The notes under the pieces are model-generated. The model ran no database searches. It saw nothing but the letters and a program-made list of their open reading frames with translations, and had not been told where the DNA came from. From Leptolyngbya sp. FACHB-321 (GTDB taxonomy: Bacteria > Cyanobacteriota > Cyanobacteriia > Leptolyngbyales > Leptolyngbyaceae): 64,000 nucleotides of DNA. The stretch's first letter is position 1. Each line of letters opens with the position of its first letter. Positions 30,237 through 41,000 of this stretch are shown here, piece after piece. A program made the translations under genes and the position numbers. Where the stretch lies: positions 1 through 64,000 of the forward strand of contig NZ_JACJPI010000065.1 of the NCBI RefSeq assembly GCF_014695975.1. Direction: 5' to 3'.

Positions 30237-31380
30237 ATACAGTTGCCAGTCGATTCACTTTGTCTTCGAGGGACTTCATCAACGACTGGAAGGGTTTGAC
30301 AAACTTATCGATGCCATCAACAAGGAGTTCGTCCATGACTTCATCAAGGTTGATGTTGATATCAGGATCTTTGAGGCTTTCGATCAGGTTATACGCTTCC
30401 TCAATGTCAGTTTCGATACGGTCAGCGACATTACAGTGATCGGCGCAGGCTTCGATCGTAGCTGGTGGCAACGTGTTGACTGTATCAGAACCAATCAGTT
30501 CATCGACGTACATCACATCACTGTAGTCAGGGTTTTTGGTGCCTGTGCTTGCCCAGAGGAGGCGTTGCACGTTTGCACCTTTGGCGCTGAGGGCTTGCCA
30601 GCGATCGCTCTGGATGATCTTCTTATACTCCTGGTAAGCAATCTTTGCGTTAGCAATCGCTACTTTTCCTTTAATTGTCAACAGGCGCTCACGGCTACCG
30701 GGTTCAGATGCCCCTTGCTTCAGCTTTGCGTCGATTTTTTCATCAATGTTGGAATCAATGCGGCTCAAGAAGAAGCTGGCAACAGACGCAATCTTGCTGA
30801 TGTCTTCGCCTTTCTCAACACGCTTTTCTAACCCCCGGATGTATGCCCAGAAGGTTTCCACGTAGCTGTTGACGGAGAATAGCAGCGTAACGTTAACGTT
30901 GATCCCTTCGCTGATCACCTGCTCCACAGCAGGAATCCCTTTCGAGGTGCCAGGGATCTTGATCATGACGTTTTCTTTGCCGATCGCGGCGTAGTAGCGA
31001 CGGGCTTCCGAAATCGTTTTCTCGGTATCGTGTGCGATGTCGGGTGGTACTTCAATACTGACGTAGCCGTCTAACCCACCCGATTCATCGTAAATCGGTT
31101 TGAGAATATCGCAGGCATTGCGAATGTCTTCAAAAACTAGAGACTCATAGATCTCCAGCAGTGGCTTCTTCGCGTTGATCCCGGCTTCGATGTCGGCATC
31201 ATACATGGCGTTACCCGCAATTGCCTTCTCAAAAATAGCGGGATTAGAAGTAATGCCCCGCAGTCCACGGGTTTCAATTAGCTTCTTCAGGTCGCCAGAT
31301 TTGATGAGATCCCGCGCCAGATTATCCATCCAGATGCTCTGACCCAACTCTTTAATCTCTAACAGATGATTCGTTGCCAT
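30235..31380 (-). CDS. tal: Transaldolase
   Basis: Moves a three-carbon dihydroxyacetone unit between sugar phosphates in the non-oxidative pentose phosphate pathway. 381 residues, the longer bacterial/cyanobacterial form. Signatures WMDNLARDLI, GLRGITSNPAIFEKAI, the Schiff-base Lys segment VMIKIPGTSKG and NVNVTLLFSVNSY. The C-terminal tail (INLDEVMDELLVDGIDKF) is acidic. Second gene of fbp-tal-zwf-opcA. The 30-bp repeats lie directly after the fbp and tal stop codons. Confidence 0.97.
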   Translation of the reverse strand: MATNHLLEIKELGQSIWMDNLARDLIKSGDLKKLIETRGLRGITSNPAIFEKAIAGNAMYDADIEAGINAKKPLLEIYESLVFEDIRNACDILKPIYDESGGLDGYVSIEVPPDIAHDTEKTISEARRYYAAIGKENVMIKIPGTSKGIPAVEQVISEGINVNVTLLFSVNSYVETFWAYIRGLEKRVEKGEDISKIASVASFFLSRIDSNIDEKIDAKLKQGASEPGSRERLLTIKGKVAIANAKIAYQEYKKIIQSDRWQALSAKGANVQRLLWASTGTKNPDYSDVMYVDELIGSDTVNTLPPATIEACADHCNVADRIETDIEEAYNLIESLKDPDININLDEVMDELLVDGIDKFVKPFQSLMKSLEDKVNRLATV

Positions 31381-31432
31381 CGTCTCTACTCCTAATATCT
31401 AAAGTTCCTAGCGATCAGCGTCAAATTCTGGT

Positions 31433-31462
31433 CTAACAACTAACAACCAAAAACCAACAACT
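31433..31462. repeat. 30-bp repeat after fbp
   Basis: Exact copy of 30207-30236 (starts CTAACAACTAACAACC, ends CCAACAACT). It lies 6 bp past the fbp stop codon in transcript direction, the same relation the other copy has to tal. The left arm of the stem-loop is missing here. Confidence 0.85.
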
Positions 31463-31468
31463 CTTTCG

Positions 31469-32521
31469 TCAATGGGCGGCGATCGCTTGTCGCGATCGCT
31501 CATGAATAAACGACTCCACTAACGCCACATCCTCTTTACTGCCAATGATGAGTGGTGTTCGGGCATGGAGTTTTTCAGGCACTGCATCCAGAATGTCCTG
31601 AGTGCCAGTGCTGGCTCTGCCGCCTGCTTGCTCTGCCAAAAATGCCAATGGAGCTGTCTCATAAAGCAGCCGCAGCTTGCCCTCTGGCTTTTTGACTGTA
31701 CCGGGATAGAGAAAGACACCACCCTGGAACAGAATGCGATGGAAGTCTCCTACCAACGCACCGCTATAGCGAGCGGTATAACCCTCATGACGATGAACGT
31801 AACGAATGTAATCGCGAATTGACTCATCCCATTGCCAGAAGTTGCCCTCATTTGCGCTATAAATGGGACCGTGATCGGGCATCCGAATATTCTCGCTAGA
31901 TAAAATAAACTCGCCCAGGCTGGGATCAAGGGTGAACGCATGAACCCCTTTGCCAATCGAGTAAATTAGCATCGTGCTGGGACCATAGAGAATGTAGCCT
32001 GCTGCAAGCAGCTTGCGTCCACTCTGCAACAGATCACTTGCGGTACCGTCGAGGTCTTCTCCTTCCTGCTGGCAAACGGCAAAAATGGAGCCAACGTTAA
32101 TGTTGATATCGACATTGGAGGAGCCGTCGATCGGATCGTAAAGCAGCGTATAGCGTCCTAACGGACAGTTTTCAGGAATGTAGTACGGCTTCTCCATCTC
32201 TTCGGATGCCAGACGGCACACCAAGCCGCTTTGCTTAAAGACGGAGATAAACACCTCGTTAGCGTAGACATCCATCTTTTTCACAGACTCGCCCTGCACA
32301 TTCTCGCCGCCCGTAAAGCCCAGAGCACCTTCCATCAATCCTGCACGGCTGAGACGACGGGCAATGAGTTTGCCTGCCAGCGCAATGCGACTCATGAGAG
32401 CACTTAAATCCTGTGCATCAGCGGAAAAGCTCTGAAGTTGCTGAAAAACGTGACGTGACAGGGTTGTGCAGTCGTGATCGAGCGCGTACTCATAATCTAG
32501 CGATTCGTGGGCTTCGACCAT
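31469..32521 (-). CDS. fbp: Fructose-1,6-bisphosphatase class 1
   Basis: Removes the 1-phosphate of fructose-1,6-bisphosphate in gluconeogenesis. 350 residues. The metal/substrate signature is [16 protein letters not shown], with further family segments [25 protein letters not shown] and [18 protein letters not shown]. Cyanobacteria usually carry this class 1 enzyme along with a separate bifunctional FBPase/SBPase that serves the Calvin cycle. First gene of fbp-tal-zwf-opcA, so the promoter should lie upstream of 32521. ATG 32521 ([17 protein letters not shown]) agrees with the family start. Confidence 0.97.
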   Translation of the reverse strand: MVEAHESLDYEYALDHDCTTLSRHVFQQLQSFSADAQDLSALMSRIALAGKLIARRLSRAGLMEGALGFTGGENVQGESVKKMDVYANEVFISVFKQSGLVCRLASEEMEKPYYIPENCPLGRYTLLYDPIDGSSNVDININVGSIFAVCQQEGEDLDGTASDLLQSGRKLLAAGYILYGPSTMLIYSIGKGVHAFTLDPSLGEFILSSENIRMPDHGPIYSANEGNFWQWDESIRDYIRYVHRHEGYTARYSGALVGDFHRILFQGGVFLYPGTVKKPEGKLRLLYETAPLAFLAEQAGGRASTGTQDILDAVPEKLHARTPLIIGSKEDVALVESFIHERSRQAIAAH

Positions 32522-33058
32522 TGGTTAACCTCCTGATAGCCGAGCTTGGTCGGAACAACTCTGCCTTAGTATGCATCGTGGTTCCACCTTCTATCTTAGG
32601 AAGGCATGAGAAGAATGGCACTTCCTTTAGAACAACTACAGAAAGCGATCGCAGTTCTGGTAGTGCAGCGCACATGCTTTGTAGCGTGCAGCACTTAGCT
32701 TGCAGCGTAAGCTTAAAAATGGCAGCTAAACTCCGATCTGAGAAAGCCAACCGGCCTAACCATCGTATTGTCAGCACGATCGGGTCTCTGGCATTTAGTA
32801 AGTGATTGCAGTGAGCTAGGGTCAGCAATTTGATTGCGATTAAGTCTCAGGTTTGTCAAATCGATGAGCGATCGCCTCTTTCCAATTATCTGAGCATGAT
32901 TTTGGATCTAGAAGCAGTTATCTAGATCGCCCTTTTCCACTGCTGGACAAGCCTTTTGGGAGCAATCGCTACACTTTTGGCAATGACACACACCAGTACA
33001 ATGAGACTTTAGCGTTGCTCGTTTTAGCCTTGCTCGATCGTCTGTCGCCATCGCCTTT
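32522..33058. other. Divergent intergenic region between fbp and the antiporter gene
   Basis: About 540 bp with no supported gene; short frames here are His/Arg/Ser-rich and overlap the neighbours. It should contain the promoter of fbp-tal-zwf-opcA and that of the antiporter. A small imperfect direct repeat (GTAGCGTGCAGC / CTTGCAGCGTAAGC) lies at about 32681-32712. No clear regulator site was identified. Confidence 0.6.
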
Positions 33059-35077
33059 ATGGAATCATCGCTAGATATCACGCTGCAAATCATTCTGACC
33101 GTCATTGCGGGCATTGGGGCGCAGGTGCTGGCGGAGTTTCTCAAGCTTCCTGGCATTGTTTTTTTACTGCTGTTTGGCATCTTGCTGGGTCCAAGTGCCT
33201 TGGGGCTACTGTATCCCGATCGCCTCGGCGTGGGGCTGGATGTAATTGTCTCGCTTTTAGTGGCAGTGATTTTGTTTGAAGGCGGCTTCAATCTAGAGTT
33301 GCGAGATCTGGGAAGGGTTTCTGGCAGTTTGCGGAATCTGGTCACCATTGGGACACTGATAACACTGATAGGTGCCGGTATAACGGCGCACTATTTAAGC
33401 GAATTTCCCTGGGCGATCGCGTTTCTTTATGGGTCGCTGGTTGTGGTCACGGGTCCTACCGTGATTAACCCCTTGCTGCGGCAGGTAAAGGTCGATCGAC
33501 GGGTTTCGGCGTTGCTTGAAGGCGAGGGCGTGCTCATCGATCCGGTCGGCGCGATTTTAGCAGTGGTAGTGCTAAACATTCTGCTGAACGGCAATGCCGA
33601 TCCGCTTAGTGTGGCAAGTGGGCTGATGGTACGGTTAGGCACGGGTAGCAGCCTCGGCATTGTGGGAGGCTGGCTACTCGGCTTCATCCTTAAACAGTCA
33701 CGGTTCCTGTCTGACGATTTAAAGGCTCTTTCAGTGTTAGCGGGCTTGTGGGGACTGTTTGGGTTAGCACAAAGCATTCAAAGTGAGGCGGGGTTAATGG
33801 CAACGGTGGCGGCAGGCATTGTCTTGAGAGCGTCGTCGGTGCCAGAAGAGCGGCTGCTGAAGCGGTTTAAGGGGCAACTCACTATTTTGGCTGTGTCAGT
33901 ATTATTCATTCTCCTGGCAGCCGATCTGTCGATCGCCGGTGTCATCGCCTTGGGCTGGGGTGGGGTGATCACTGTCCTGAGCCTGATGTTCATCGTGCGT
34001 CCGTTGAATGTCTGGTGTTGCACCTGGAAGAGCGGCTTAAACTGGCGACAAAAAATGTTTGTCAGCTGGATTGCGCCTAGAGGCATCGTCTCAGCCTCGA
34101 TCGCGTCACTCTTTGCCCTTTCGCTGACCCAAAATGGGATTAATGGCGGCGACTCGATCAAAGCGCTAGTCTTTCTAACCATTATTCTGACCGTTTTTGT
34201 GCAGGCGCTGACTGCGCAGTGGGCTGCCAATCTGCTGCAAATCACCTCAAGCGAAGTCACTGGAGCCGTGATCGTTGGCTGTAATCCACTCAGTTTGCTA
34301 ATTGCTCGCCTTTTTGATGAACGGGATGAACCAGTTACCTTAATTGACACCGCACCGGAAGCAAGACAACAAGCAGAACGAGAGCAGCGACGCATTTTTA
34401 TTAGCAGTGCCCTGGATGCCGAAGTACTGGAAGAAGCGGGTCTGGGTCAGGTTGGCACCTTTCTCGCCATGACGAACAATGGCGCAGTGAATCTCGTGAT
34501 TGCGTGTCAAGCGGCTGAAGAATTTCGTCCGCCTCGCGTGCTGGCAGTCTTTCCCCGCGATCCACAGATTAGTACGGGGACTGGTGTAACTAGCGAACCG
34601 AAGATTCAGCAGGCATTTGCACCATATACCATGCTGAGAACCTGGAATGAGTACATTACCGATGGTGCCGTGAAGTTGGGTGAGACTGTTCTGCGGGAGA
34701 CAGACACAGAGGTACAACAAGCATATTTGCGATCGCTCATTACGGGTGGCACGCTGTTACCGTTGTTGCTCGAACGGCAGGGTTGCTTACAGATTGTTCC
34801 GGCTGAAGAAGTTTTGCAGACGGACGATCGCCTCATTTACCTGCTACATGACCCCAAGCCAAAGCTGCTGAAGCTACTATCTGGTTCTAGCCAGCCCCGC
34901 CTCATGCTTGAAACACTGCCCGAAGTTGAGAGTATTCCCGTCACCGCTAGCAGCATCGCTACTGAGATAGCGCCGCAGCAGGAAGCCTTGGCAACCGTGA
35001 GCGTTCTGCCATCCAATATACTGCCACCTGATGCACCCCTAGTAGAAGCAGCGCCGGAGCGAGCTAAACCAGAGTAA
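33059..35077 (+). CDS. Na+/H+ antiporter (CPA1/NhaP type) with RCK-like C-terminal domain
   Basis: Exchanges Na+ (or K+) for H+ across the membrane. 672 residues. The first about 400 form roughly 12 membrane segments, with NhaP-type motifs FEGGFNLELRDL, VVTGPTVINPLLRQ and LEGEGVLIDPVGAI (ion-binding Asp) and SWIAPRGIVSASIASL. From about 405 there is a Rossmann/TrkA-N-like domain (AVIVGCNPLSLLIARLFDE, VTLIDTAP, LDAEVLEEAGL), probably binding a nucleotide and gating the transporter. The ATG at 33059 begins just before the first membrane segment. The final 60 residues are Pro/Glu-rich and look unstructured. Confidence 0.93.
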   Translation: MESSLDITLQIILTVIAGIGAQVLAEFLKLPGIVFLLLFGILLGPSALGLLYPDRLGVGLDVIVSLLVAVILFEGGFNLELRDLGRVSGSLRNLVTIGTLITLIGAGITAHYLSEFPWAIAFLYGSLVVVTGPTVINPLLRQVKVDRRVSALLEGEGVLIDPVGAILAVVVLNILLNGNADPLSVASGLMVRLGTGSSLGIVGGWLLGFILKQSRFLSDDLKALSVLAGLWGLFGLAQSIQSEAGLMATVAAGIVLRASSVPEERLLKRFKGQLTILAVSVLFILLAADLSIAGVIALGWGGVITVLSLMFIVRPLNVWCCTWKSGLNWRQKMFVSWIAPRGIVSASIASLFALSLTQNGINGGDSIKALVFLTIILTVFVQALTAQWAANLLQITSSEVTGAVIVGCNPLSLLIARLFDERDEPVTLIDTAPEARQQAEREQRRIFISSALDAEVLEEAGLGQVGTFLAMTNNGAVNLVIACQAAEEFRPPRVLAVFPRDPQISTGTGVTSEPKIQQAFAPYTMLRTWNEYITDGAVKLGETVLRETDTEVQQAYLRSLITGGTLLPLLLERQGCLQIVPAEEVLQTDDRLIYLLHDPKPKLLKLLSGSSQPRLMLETLPEVESIPVTASSIATEIAPQQEALATVSVLPSNILPPDAPLVEAAPERAKPE

Positions 35078-35346
35078 CGCAGTTGCACTTGGGTTGAGAG
35101 TTGATAGAATTGCGTTCAACGTGTGTGTTGATGAAGCAGCAGGCAAGAGCGATGACCCCGATCGGCGCTCTCCTCGTATTTAAGTAGTGTTAAGGGCATA
35201 ACAACAAAAGAATGAGCAGAATCACTGCGTTTCTCTACAATAAGTTGTCGCTTGCTTTGATTACCGCTTGCTCTGAAATTGCCCTGGTCATCGTTCGATC
35301 AGAGTTGAGGCGCTAAAGTTTGCCACTCTGTTTCTATCTGCAACCC

Positions 35347-36957
35347 ATGTCACCATCCCCAGCCCCCGACCAATCGCTGTACGAGTTAGCGCTTGCTACT
35401 GATCCGGCGCTCCCACTCCTTCAAGTTAGCCCGACCACGCTCAAAGCCGCCTTCAGCGCCGTACTAGAACTTCTGATTGATCGCGAACTGCCAGCCATTG
35501 TGTGGGCAAAGCTACCTAGGGGCGCAGTCTGGCAAACGGAACTGGCACAGTACAGCGCCTTAGCAGGCGTGGCTAAAGCACTGTACGTCTTTAAGAACCC
35601 GCGAGAAGAAGGCACGGATGATACTCTAGTCAGCGCGATCGCCGATCCTGCTGCTGACCCTGACTCACTCTTAGCGGGTGTGGCAGAGACTCCACCCGCT
35701 GCATGGCAGGAACTTTTGCTGGCACCCGAAAGCCAACTTCGACGAGAGTACTTTCTGCTGGTATGGGCAGAAAACTTTCAGGGATGCATTCTCGCGCACC
35801 GTCCACGCTCTGCCCAGCCTGCAAAAGCACCTGTTAACGCTATAGAAGCTGGTGTCGGGTTGGCAGAGGCAATGGCTGCTGGTGCGATCGGCGACAGTCA
35901 GGAGCGACGACAGCATCTACTGGTACTCTCGTCGTTTGACGCAGGCTTAATTGCACAGGTGATTGGTGGCTTGGCGCACGCAGAAACCATGACTGTTCCT
36001 ACATCATCGATCGCCTCTGCTAGCGGAGGCGAGACACAGCCTAAGTTGGCACTGGCTGATGCGGTTACACAATGGCAGAAGCTAACGGGTGAAATGGCTA
36101 TCACCCCAAGTAATCCAGCTACGCTGGGGCAGCTTTTTATGAAGCAGGTGCAGCGGCAGGAAGAGGTTTGGCAACGCAATGCCGCCTACCGACGGCAGGC
36201 AGATCTGGTAGAAATACTCCAAATCCAAAAAGAGGAGTTGAGCAACGCACTGCGAGCGAAAGCAGATTTTATCAACACGGTAGGGCAAGAACTGCGAACA
36301 CCGCTGACTACAATCAAAACGGCTCTCACGCTGCTCAATTCGCCCAGCTTAAAGCCACCACAGCGTCAGCGCTATATGGAACTTATTGAAAAAGAGTGCG
36401 ATCGCCAGAGTTCCTTGATTACTAGCCTGCTCGACTTAGTGCAGCTTGACCAAGCTGTTAGCCCTACTGCGCTTGAGTCGATCCGCATGGCAGACATCGT
36501 TCCCGGTGTGGTTAGCACTTATCAACCACTGGCAGAAGAAAAGGGTGTGCGGCTGGCATACACAGTACCAGAAGACCTACCATCGATCGCCTGCATGGCT
36601 AACTGGCTCAAGCAAATTGTGATCAATTTGCTGCATAACGGCATTAAATTTACACCTACTGGGGGAAATGTATGGGTACGCGCTAAAAAACAGGGTAGTT
36701 ATGTCAACCTGGAAGTGCGCGATACAGGCATTGGCATGGCTCCTAACGATCTGCCCAAAATCTTCGATCGCTTCTACCGCGTTCGGCAGGCATCCTTAGA
36801 AGAGACGAGCGGGGCTGGCTTGGGTTTGACGATCGTTCAGCAACTCCTGGTTCATTGTGGTGGTTCTATTTCAGTAAAAAGCAAACCGGGCGAAGGGTCT
36901 ACCTTTACCGTACTCCTGCCCATTCATCCCAAACAACCGTTGCCACCTCCAGGGTGA
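35347..36957 (+). CDS. Sensor histidine kinase-like protein lacking the phospho-acceptor His
   Basis: About 536 residues from ATG 35347 (MSPSPAPDQS); a TTG at 35320 is an alternative. The N-terminal 200 residues resemble a DICT-type sensory domain of cyanobacteria (moderate confidence). A coiled coil near 265-300 is followed by a HisKA-like segment INTVGQELRTPLTTIK in which the His of SHELRTPL is Gln (CAA, 36286-36288, residue 314). The ATPase domain looks complete: VINLLHNGIKFTPTGG, DTGIGM, GAGLGLTI. So ATP binding is likely, but normal autophosphorylation is not. It may bind a partner kinase or act as phosphatase. Its 3' end overlaps that of the convergent kinase gene by 34 bp. Confidence 0.88.
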   Translation: MSPSPAPDQSLYELALATDPALPLLQVSPTTLKAAFSAVLELLIDRELPAIVWAKLPRGAVWQTELAQYSALAGVAKALYVFKNPREEGTDDTLVSAIADPAADPDSLLAGVAETPPAAWQELLLAPESQLRREYFLLVWAENFQGCILAHRPRSAQPAKAPVNAIEAGVGLAEAMAAGAIGDSQERRQHLLVLSSFDAGLIAQVIGGLAHAETMTVPTSSIASASGGETQPKLALADAVTQWQKLTGEMAITPSNPATLGQLFMKQVQRQEEVWQRNAAYRRQADLVEILQIQKEELSNALRAKADFINTVGQELRTPLTTIKTALTLLNSPSLKPPQRQRYMELIEKECDRQSSLITSLLDLVQLDQAVSPTALESIRMADIVPGVVSTYQPLAEEKGVRLAYTVPEDLPSIACMANWLKQIVINLLHNGIKFTPTGGNVWVRAKKQGSYVNLEVRDTGIGMAPNDLPKIFDRFYRVRQASLEETSGAGLGLTIVQQLLVHCGGSISVKSKPGEGSTFTVLLPIHPKQPLPPPG

Positions 36958-38084
36958 GGGGTTCCGTTCACCAAAAGGGGAAGGGTGACGGTGAACGTCG
37001 TCCCGATGCCGATAGCGCTTTGGACTGTAATGTTGCCGTAGTGAGCATCGACGCATTGTTTGGCGATCGACAGCCCTAGCCCAGTACCGGGAATAGTTTT
37101 GGCATTGCTGGCGCGATAAAAGCGATTAAACAGTTGGTCACAGTCGCCTTTGGGAATACCAATACCACAATCATGAATTTGAAACGTAATTGACTCGGCT
37201 TCATGGATCAGCTTGAAAGTGACGCTGCCACCATGAGGAGAGTATTTAATCGCGTTTGAAAGTAGGTTGGTCAAAATATGGTGCAGCAGTTTTTCATCTA
37301 GGTTGCAGAGCGTTGGGCGATCGACCGTATTACCAATCTGCGTGAAAGTGATAGTGTGCTTAGGATCAGCTTTAGTATCAATAGCAAGCTGGAAATCGGC
37401 AACTAATTGACGACAAAACGCTTCTACCAGCAGCGGTTCTGGGTTATACGTGAGCTTGCCTGCATCGATCTGACTCGACACTAGCACTTCTTCTAATAGT
37501 TGCATCATACGACTGACCGCAACTCTGGCTCGCTGTAAGTAGACCTGTTTTTTTTCGATCGTTAACTGCCTATCGTGACGCTCTAACAGATCTAGCGCTA
37601 ACAGGATTGCACTTAAAGGGTTGCGAAATTCGTGAGAAACAACCTCAATAAAATTAGACTTCAAGCGATTGAGTTCTTTCTCTTTTTCAAGCGCCGCCTG
37701 CGTAACTTTTTCTGCCTCATGCTTGGTCAGTGCAATTTCAATGGCAGTTGAGAGATTATGAATTTCAAACGGTTTAACAATGTAACCATACGGTTGTACC
37801 GCCTTCACTTGCTGGATGGTAGCAGCATCTGCGTGGGCAGTGAGAAAAACGATCGGTATGCTGTACCGTTCACTTAAAAGGGCAGCTGTTTCGATGCCAT
37901 CTTTGTCGCCTCGAATGCGAATATCCATCAGTGCAAGATGCGGCTGATAGCGTGCTGCGGCTGCCAGCGCTTGCTCAGCACAGTCGGCGATCGCCACCAC
38001 TGTATACCCCAGTTTGGTTAGCTGTTGCTGAAGGTCTAGCGCGATGATGGGTTCATCTTCAACAACAAGAATTTTGGCACTCAT
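36924..38084 (-). CDS. Response regulator-histidine kinase hybrid (receiver - HisKA - HATPase)
   Basis: 386 residues. The N-terminal receiver is complete (VVEDEP, LMDIRIRGDKDGIE, FLTAHAD, IVKPF) and is of the sort commonly paired with HisKA_2 kinases. A short coiled coil leads to HisKA (VVSHEFRNPLSAILLALDLL) and HATPase (NLLSNAIKYSPHGG, DCGIGI, GTGLGLSI). Its start is 5 bp after the stop of the multi-PAS kinase upstream, so they form an operon, and that kinase is the likely phosphate donor to this receiver. This protein would then relay to another regulator. ATG at 38084 (MSAKILVVEDE). Confidence 0.94.
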   Translation of the reverse strand: MSAKILVVEDEPIIALDLQQQLTKLGYTVVAIADCAEQALAAAARYQPHLALMDIRIRGDKDGIETAALLSERYSIPIVFLTAHADAATIQQVKAVQPYGYIVKPFEIHNLSTAIEIALTKHEAEKVTQAALEKEKELNRLKSNFIEVVSHEFRNPLSAILLALDLLERHDRQLTIEKKQVYLQRARVAVSRMMQLLEEVLVSSQIDAGKLTYNPEPLLVEAFCRQLVADFQLAIDTKADPKHTITFTQIGNTVDRPTLCNLDEKLLHHILTNLLSNAIKYSPHGGSVTFKLIHEAESITFQIHDCGIGIPKGDCDQLFNRFYRASNAKTIPGTGLGLSIAKQCVDAHYGNITVQSAIGIGTTFTVTLPLLVNGTPHPGGGNGCLG

Positions 38085-38089
38085 TTTTG

Positions 38090-41000
38090 TTAGCCTGCGG
38101 GGGGGAACAAAATTTCAAAGCGACTACCGCCAGTGCAATCGAGCGTGATGGTGCCTTGCAACTGACGCACAAACGCATGGACAAGCTGAAGACCAAGTGT
38201 GCTTAAACTAGATATATCGTGAGAAAACACAATGTCTTCTGGAAGACCCACTCCATCGTCAGCAATGACTAGCCGATACTGCTGGGGGGTTGGTGCAGAA
38301 AAGCTAATTTGAATCGTGCCGCCGCGATCGCTTGGAAACGCATACTTCAGTGCATTAGAAATTAATTCATTGATCATCAAGCCGCACGGCAAGACGACAT
38401 CTACTGCCAGCTCACACTGAGCAATCTCGATCGCGACATGAATCGCAGGATTAGTGCTATAAGACTGCACCAGATCTGCAACCAAACGCTGCACATACTC
38501 ATTAAAATTAATGTTAGCTAAATTCTCGGATTGATAAAGCTTTTCGTGAATCAACGCCATCGCTTTCACTCGATACTGGCTGTCTTTAAATGGTGAGACT
38601 AGCTGAGGATCTTGGAGCGCGTTGGCTTGCAAACTCAATAGGCTATAAACAGTTTGCAAATTATTTTTGACACGATGATGAATCTCTTTTAACAAAATTT
38701 CTTTTTCTTTTAAAGATGCTTTTAGCTGCTCTTCAGCTTGTTTTTGAGCCGTAATATTTCGCACAAACGAACAGTAGTATTCCTTATTGTTCATGGCAAC
38801 ATAATTAGCTGTTGCTTCGATCGGAAAAGGCATTCCATCTTTGCCTTGAAGTCGTGTCTCAAACGTTAAGGAACCCTGTTTTTTAACGTCGCGCCAGTGC
38901 TGTTGCCAGTCTTGAATTGACCAATCTGGATTAAAGTCAGATACCTGCTTGCCAACGATTGCCTCACGGGGATAGCCTAAATCCCGACAGGCAGAATCAT
39001 TGACGTAATAGATGGAGCCGTCTGGTTGCACCCACCAGACTGGGTCAGCCGCTCGATCGATCGAGAATTGTGTCAATTGTAGTGCAGCTTCGGTTTGCTT
39101 ACGCGCCGTAATGTCTTCAATCATGCCCATGCTGTAGAGGCTACCATCGGGATTTCGTAGGAGGGTGACCGTCAAATTTGCCCAGATCCAAGTCCCATCC
39201 TTTTTACAAAACCGCTTTTCGATTTGGAACCGGGGAATCGAGCCGTCTAGCAGTTGTTGAATTAGGTCAAGGCTCAGGGCAACATCATCCGGGTGCGTGT
39301 ACTGCATATACGTCATGGTTGCAAGATCCGCATCGCTGTAACCGAACAGGGCATGATGAGCCTGATTAATCTTCAAAACGTGGTAGGTGTAGACATCGGC
39401 AAGGCTGATAGCAATCGGCGCATTGTCAAACATAGTGCGAAACCACTCTTCACTCTTACGCAATGCGGCTTCAGTTTGCTTATGCCCAGCGACCTCAGCC
39501 TGCAACTGTTGATTCGACACCTCAAGTTGAGCAGTACGGCTTTGCACCCGTTCCTCTAGCTCTTGATTGAGTGTCTGGAGCGCCAGTTCTGCCTGTTTGC
39601 GATCGGTAATATCCTGCACCTGGACAACAAAATACAAGGGTTGCTGTGCTTCGCACACCAGCGAAAGGCACATCAAACCCCAGACAATGTGCCCTTTTTT
39701 ATGCAAGTAGCGCTTTTCTATGTGGTAAGCCGAAAGCTCTCCTGTCAGCACTTTTTTGGTTTGCGCTATGTTATGACCCAAGTCATCAGGGTGAGTAACG
39801 GCGTGAAACGTCCGCGTCAGCAGTTCTGCCTCGGTATAACCCAGCATTTGACAGTACGCAGCGTTGACCTGCATAAAGGCACCGTCAAGGGAAGCAACGA
39901 CCATACCAACCGCAGTCGTGTTAAACACACTCCGAAAGCGTTGCTCGCTCTCACGTAAGTCGGCTTCGGCTTGCTTGCGATCCGTAATGTCCTGGATCTG
40001 ATACACAACGTAGAGGACTTGCTGCTGCTCATCGCGCACGGCTGAGACGCTCAGTAAGCCCCAGACAATGTGCCCTTGCTTATGAAAGTAGCGCCGCTCT
40101 TGGTGGTACGCAGTCACGTCTCCTGCGAGGAGTTGTTGCAGTTGCACCTGCCCCTGCTCAAAATCATCGGGATAGACAATCTGCTGACAGGTTTTGGTTA
40201 AAAGTTCAGTGCGGGTATAGCCGATCATGCGGCAGTAGGCGGCATTTGCCTGCAACATCACACCCTCAGGCGACATCACCACCATACCAACGGCTGTGGT
40301 GTTAAACACATTACGAAACCATAGCTCGCTCTTACGCAGGGCAGCTTCGGCTTGTTGACGCTCAGATTCCAGGCGTTGACGATCGCTGATGTCTCGAAAG
40401 TACACTGCCAGTCCTTGAGCGATCGGGTAAGCGCGCGTTTCAAACCAGGCATTAAGCGGCGGATAAAAGACCTCAAAGGTAACACTGCACTGCTCGGTTA
40501 CAGCCTGGTGATATTTGTTGTCAAGGATGGTGTTTACAGCTTGAGGAAAGCTTGCCCAAATGTTTTTGCCCAGCAAGTTTACTCGCGATCGCTGCAAGAT
40601 CTGTTCCGCTTGATGATTGAGGTAAGTAAAGCACCAGTTTTCATCCAGGGTGTAAAAACCATCAGTTATGCTTTCGAGAATATTGATCATCCGCCGGTTG
40701 ATTTTGCTTAACTCGGCAGTGCGGCTACGAACCGCTTCCTCTAGCTCCAGAGCCGTTTTTTGCAGCGATCGATGGAGGAGAAGCTGCATCATGATGTCGC
40801 GGATCACCACCATTACGCCTTTGCTGCTACCAGTCTCACCAGAGTCAGTCTCACCAGATTCCTCACTCTCTACACCTGGTAAGGGGGTAACGGTAAGGGT
40901 CAGCCTAAAGCTGCGATCGTGCCGAGAAAAGCCATACTGCCCGTTTAGCTCCTGGTTGGTTGCTAGACAGTGGCTTACTGGATGCAACGCTGAAGAGAGC

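Noticed and set aside
32413-32828. Overlapping open frames on both strands upstream of fbp
   Set aside because: Both overlap the fbp 5' end or its promoter region and have no recognisable protein features.
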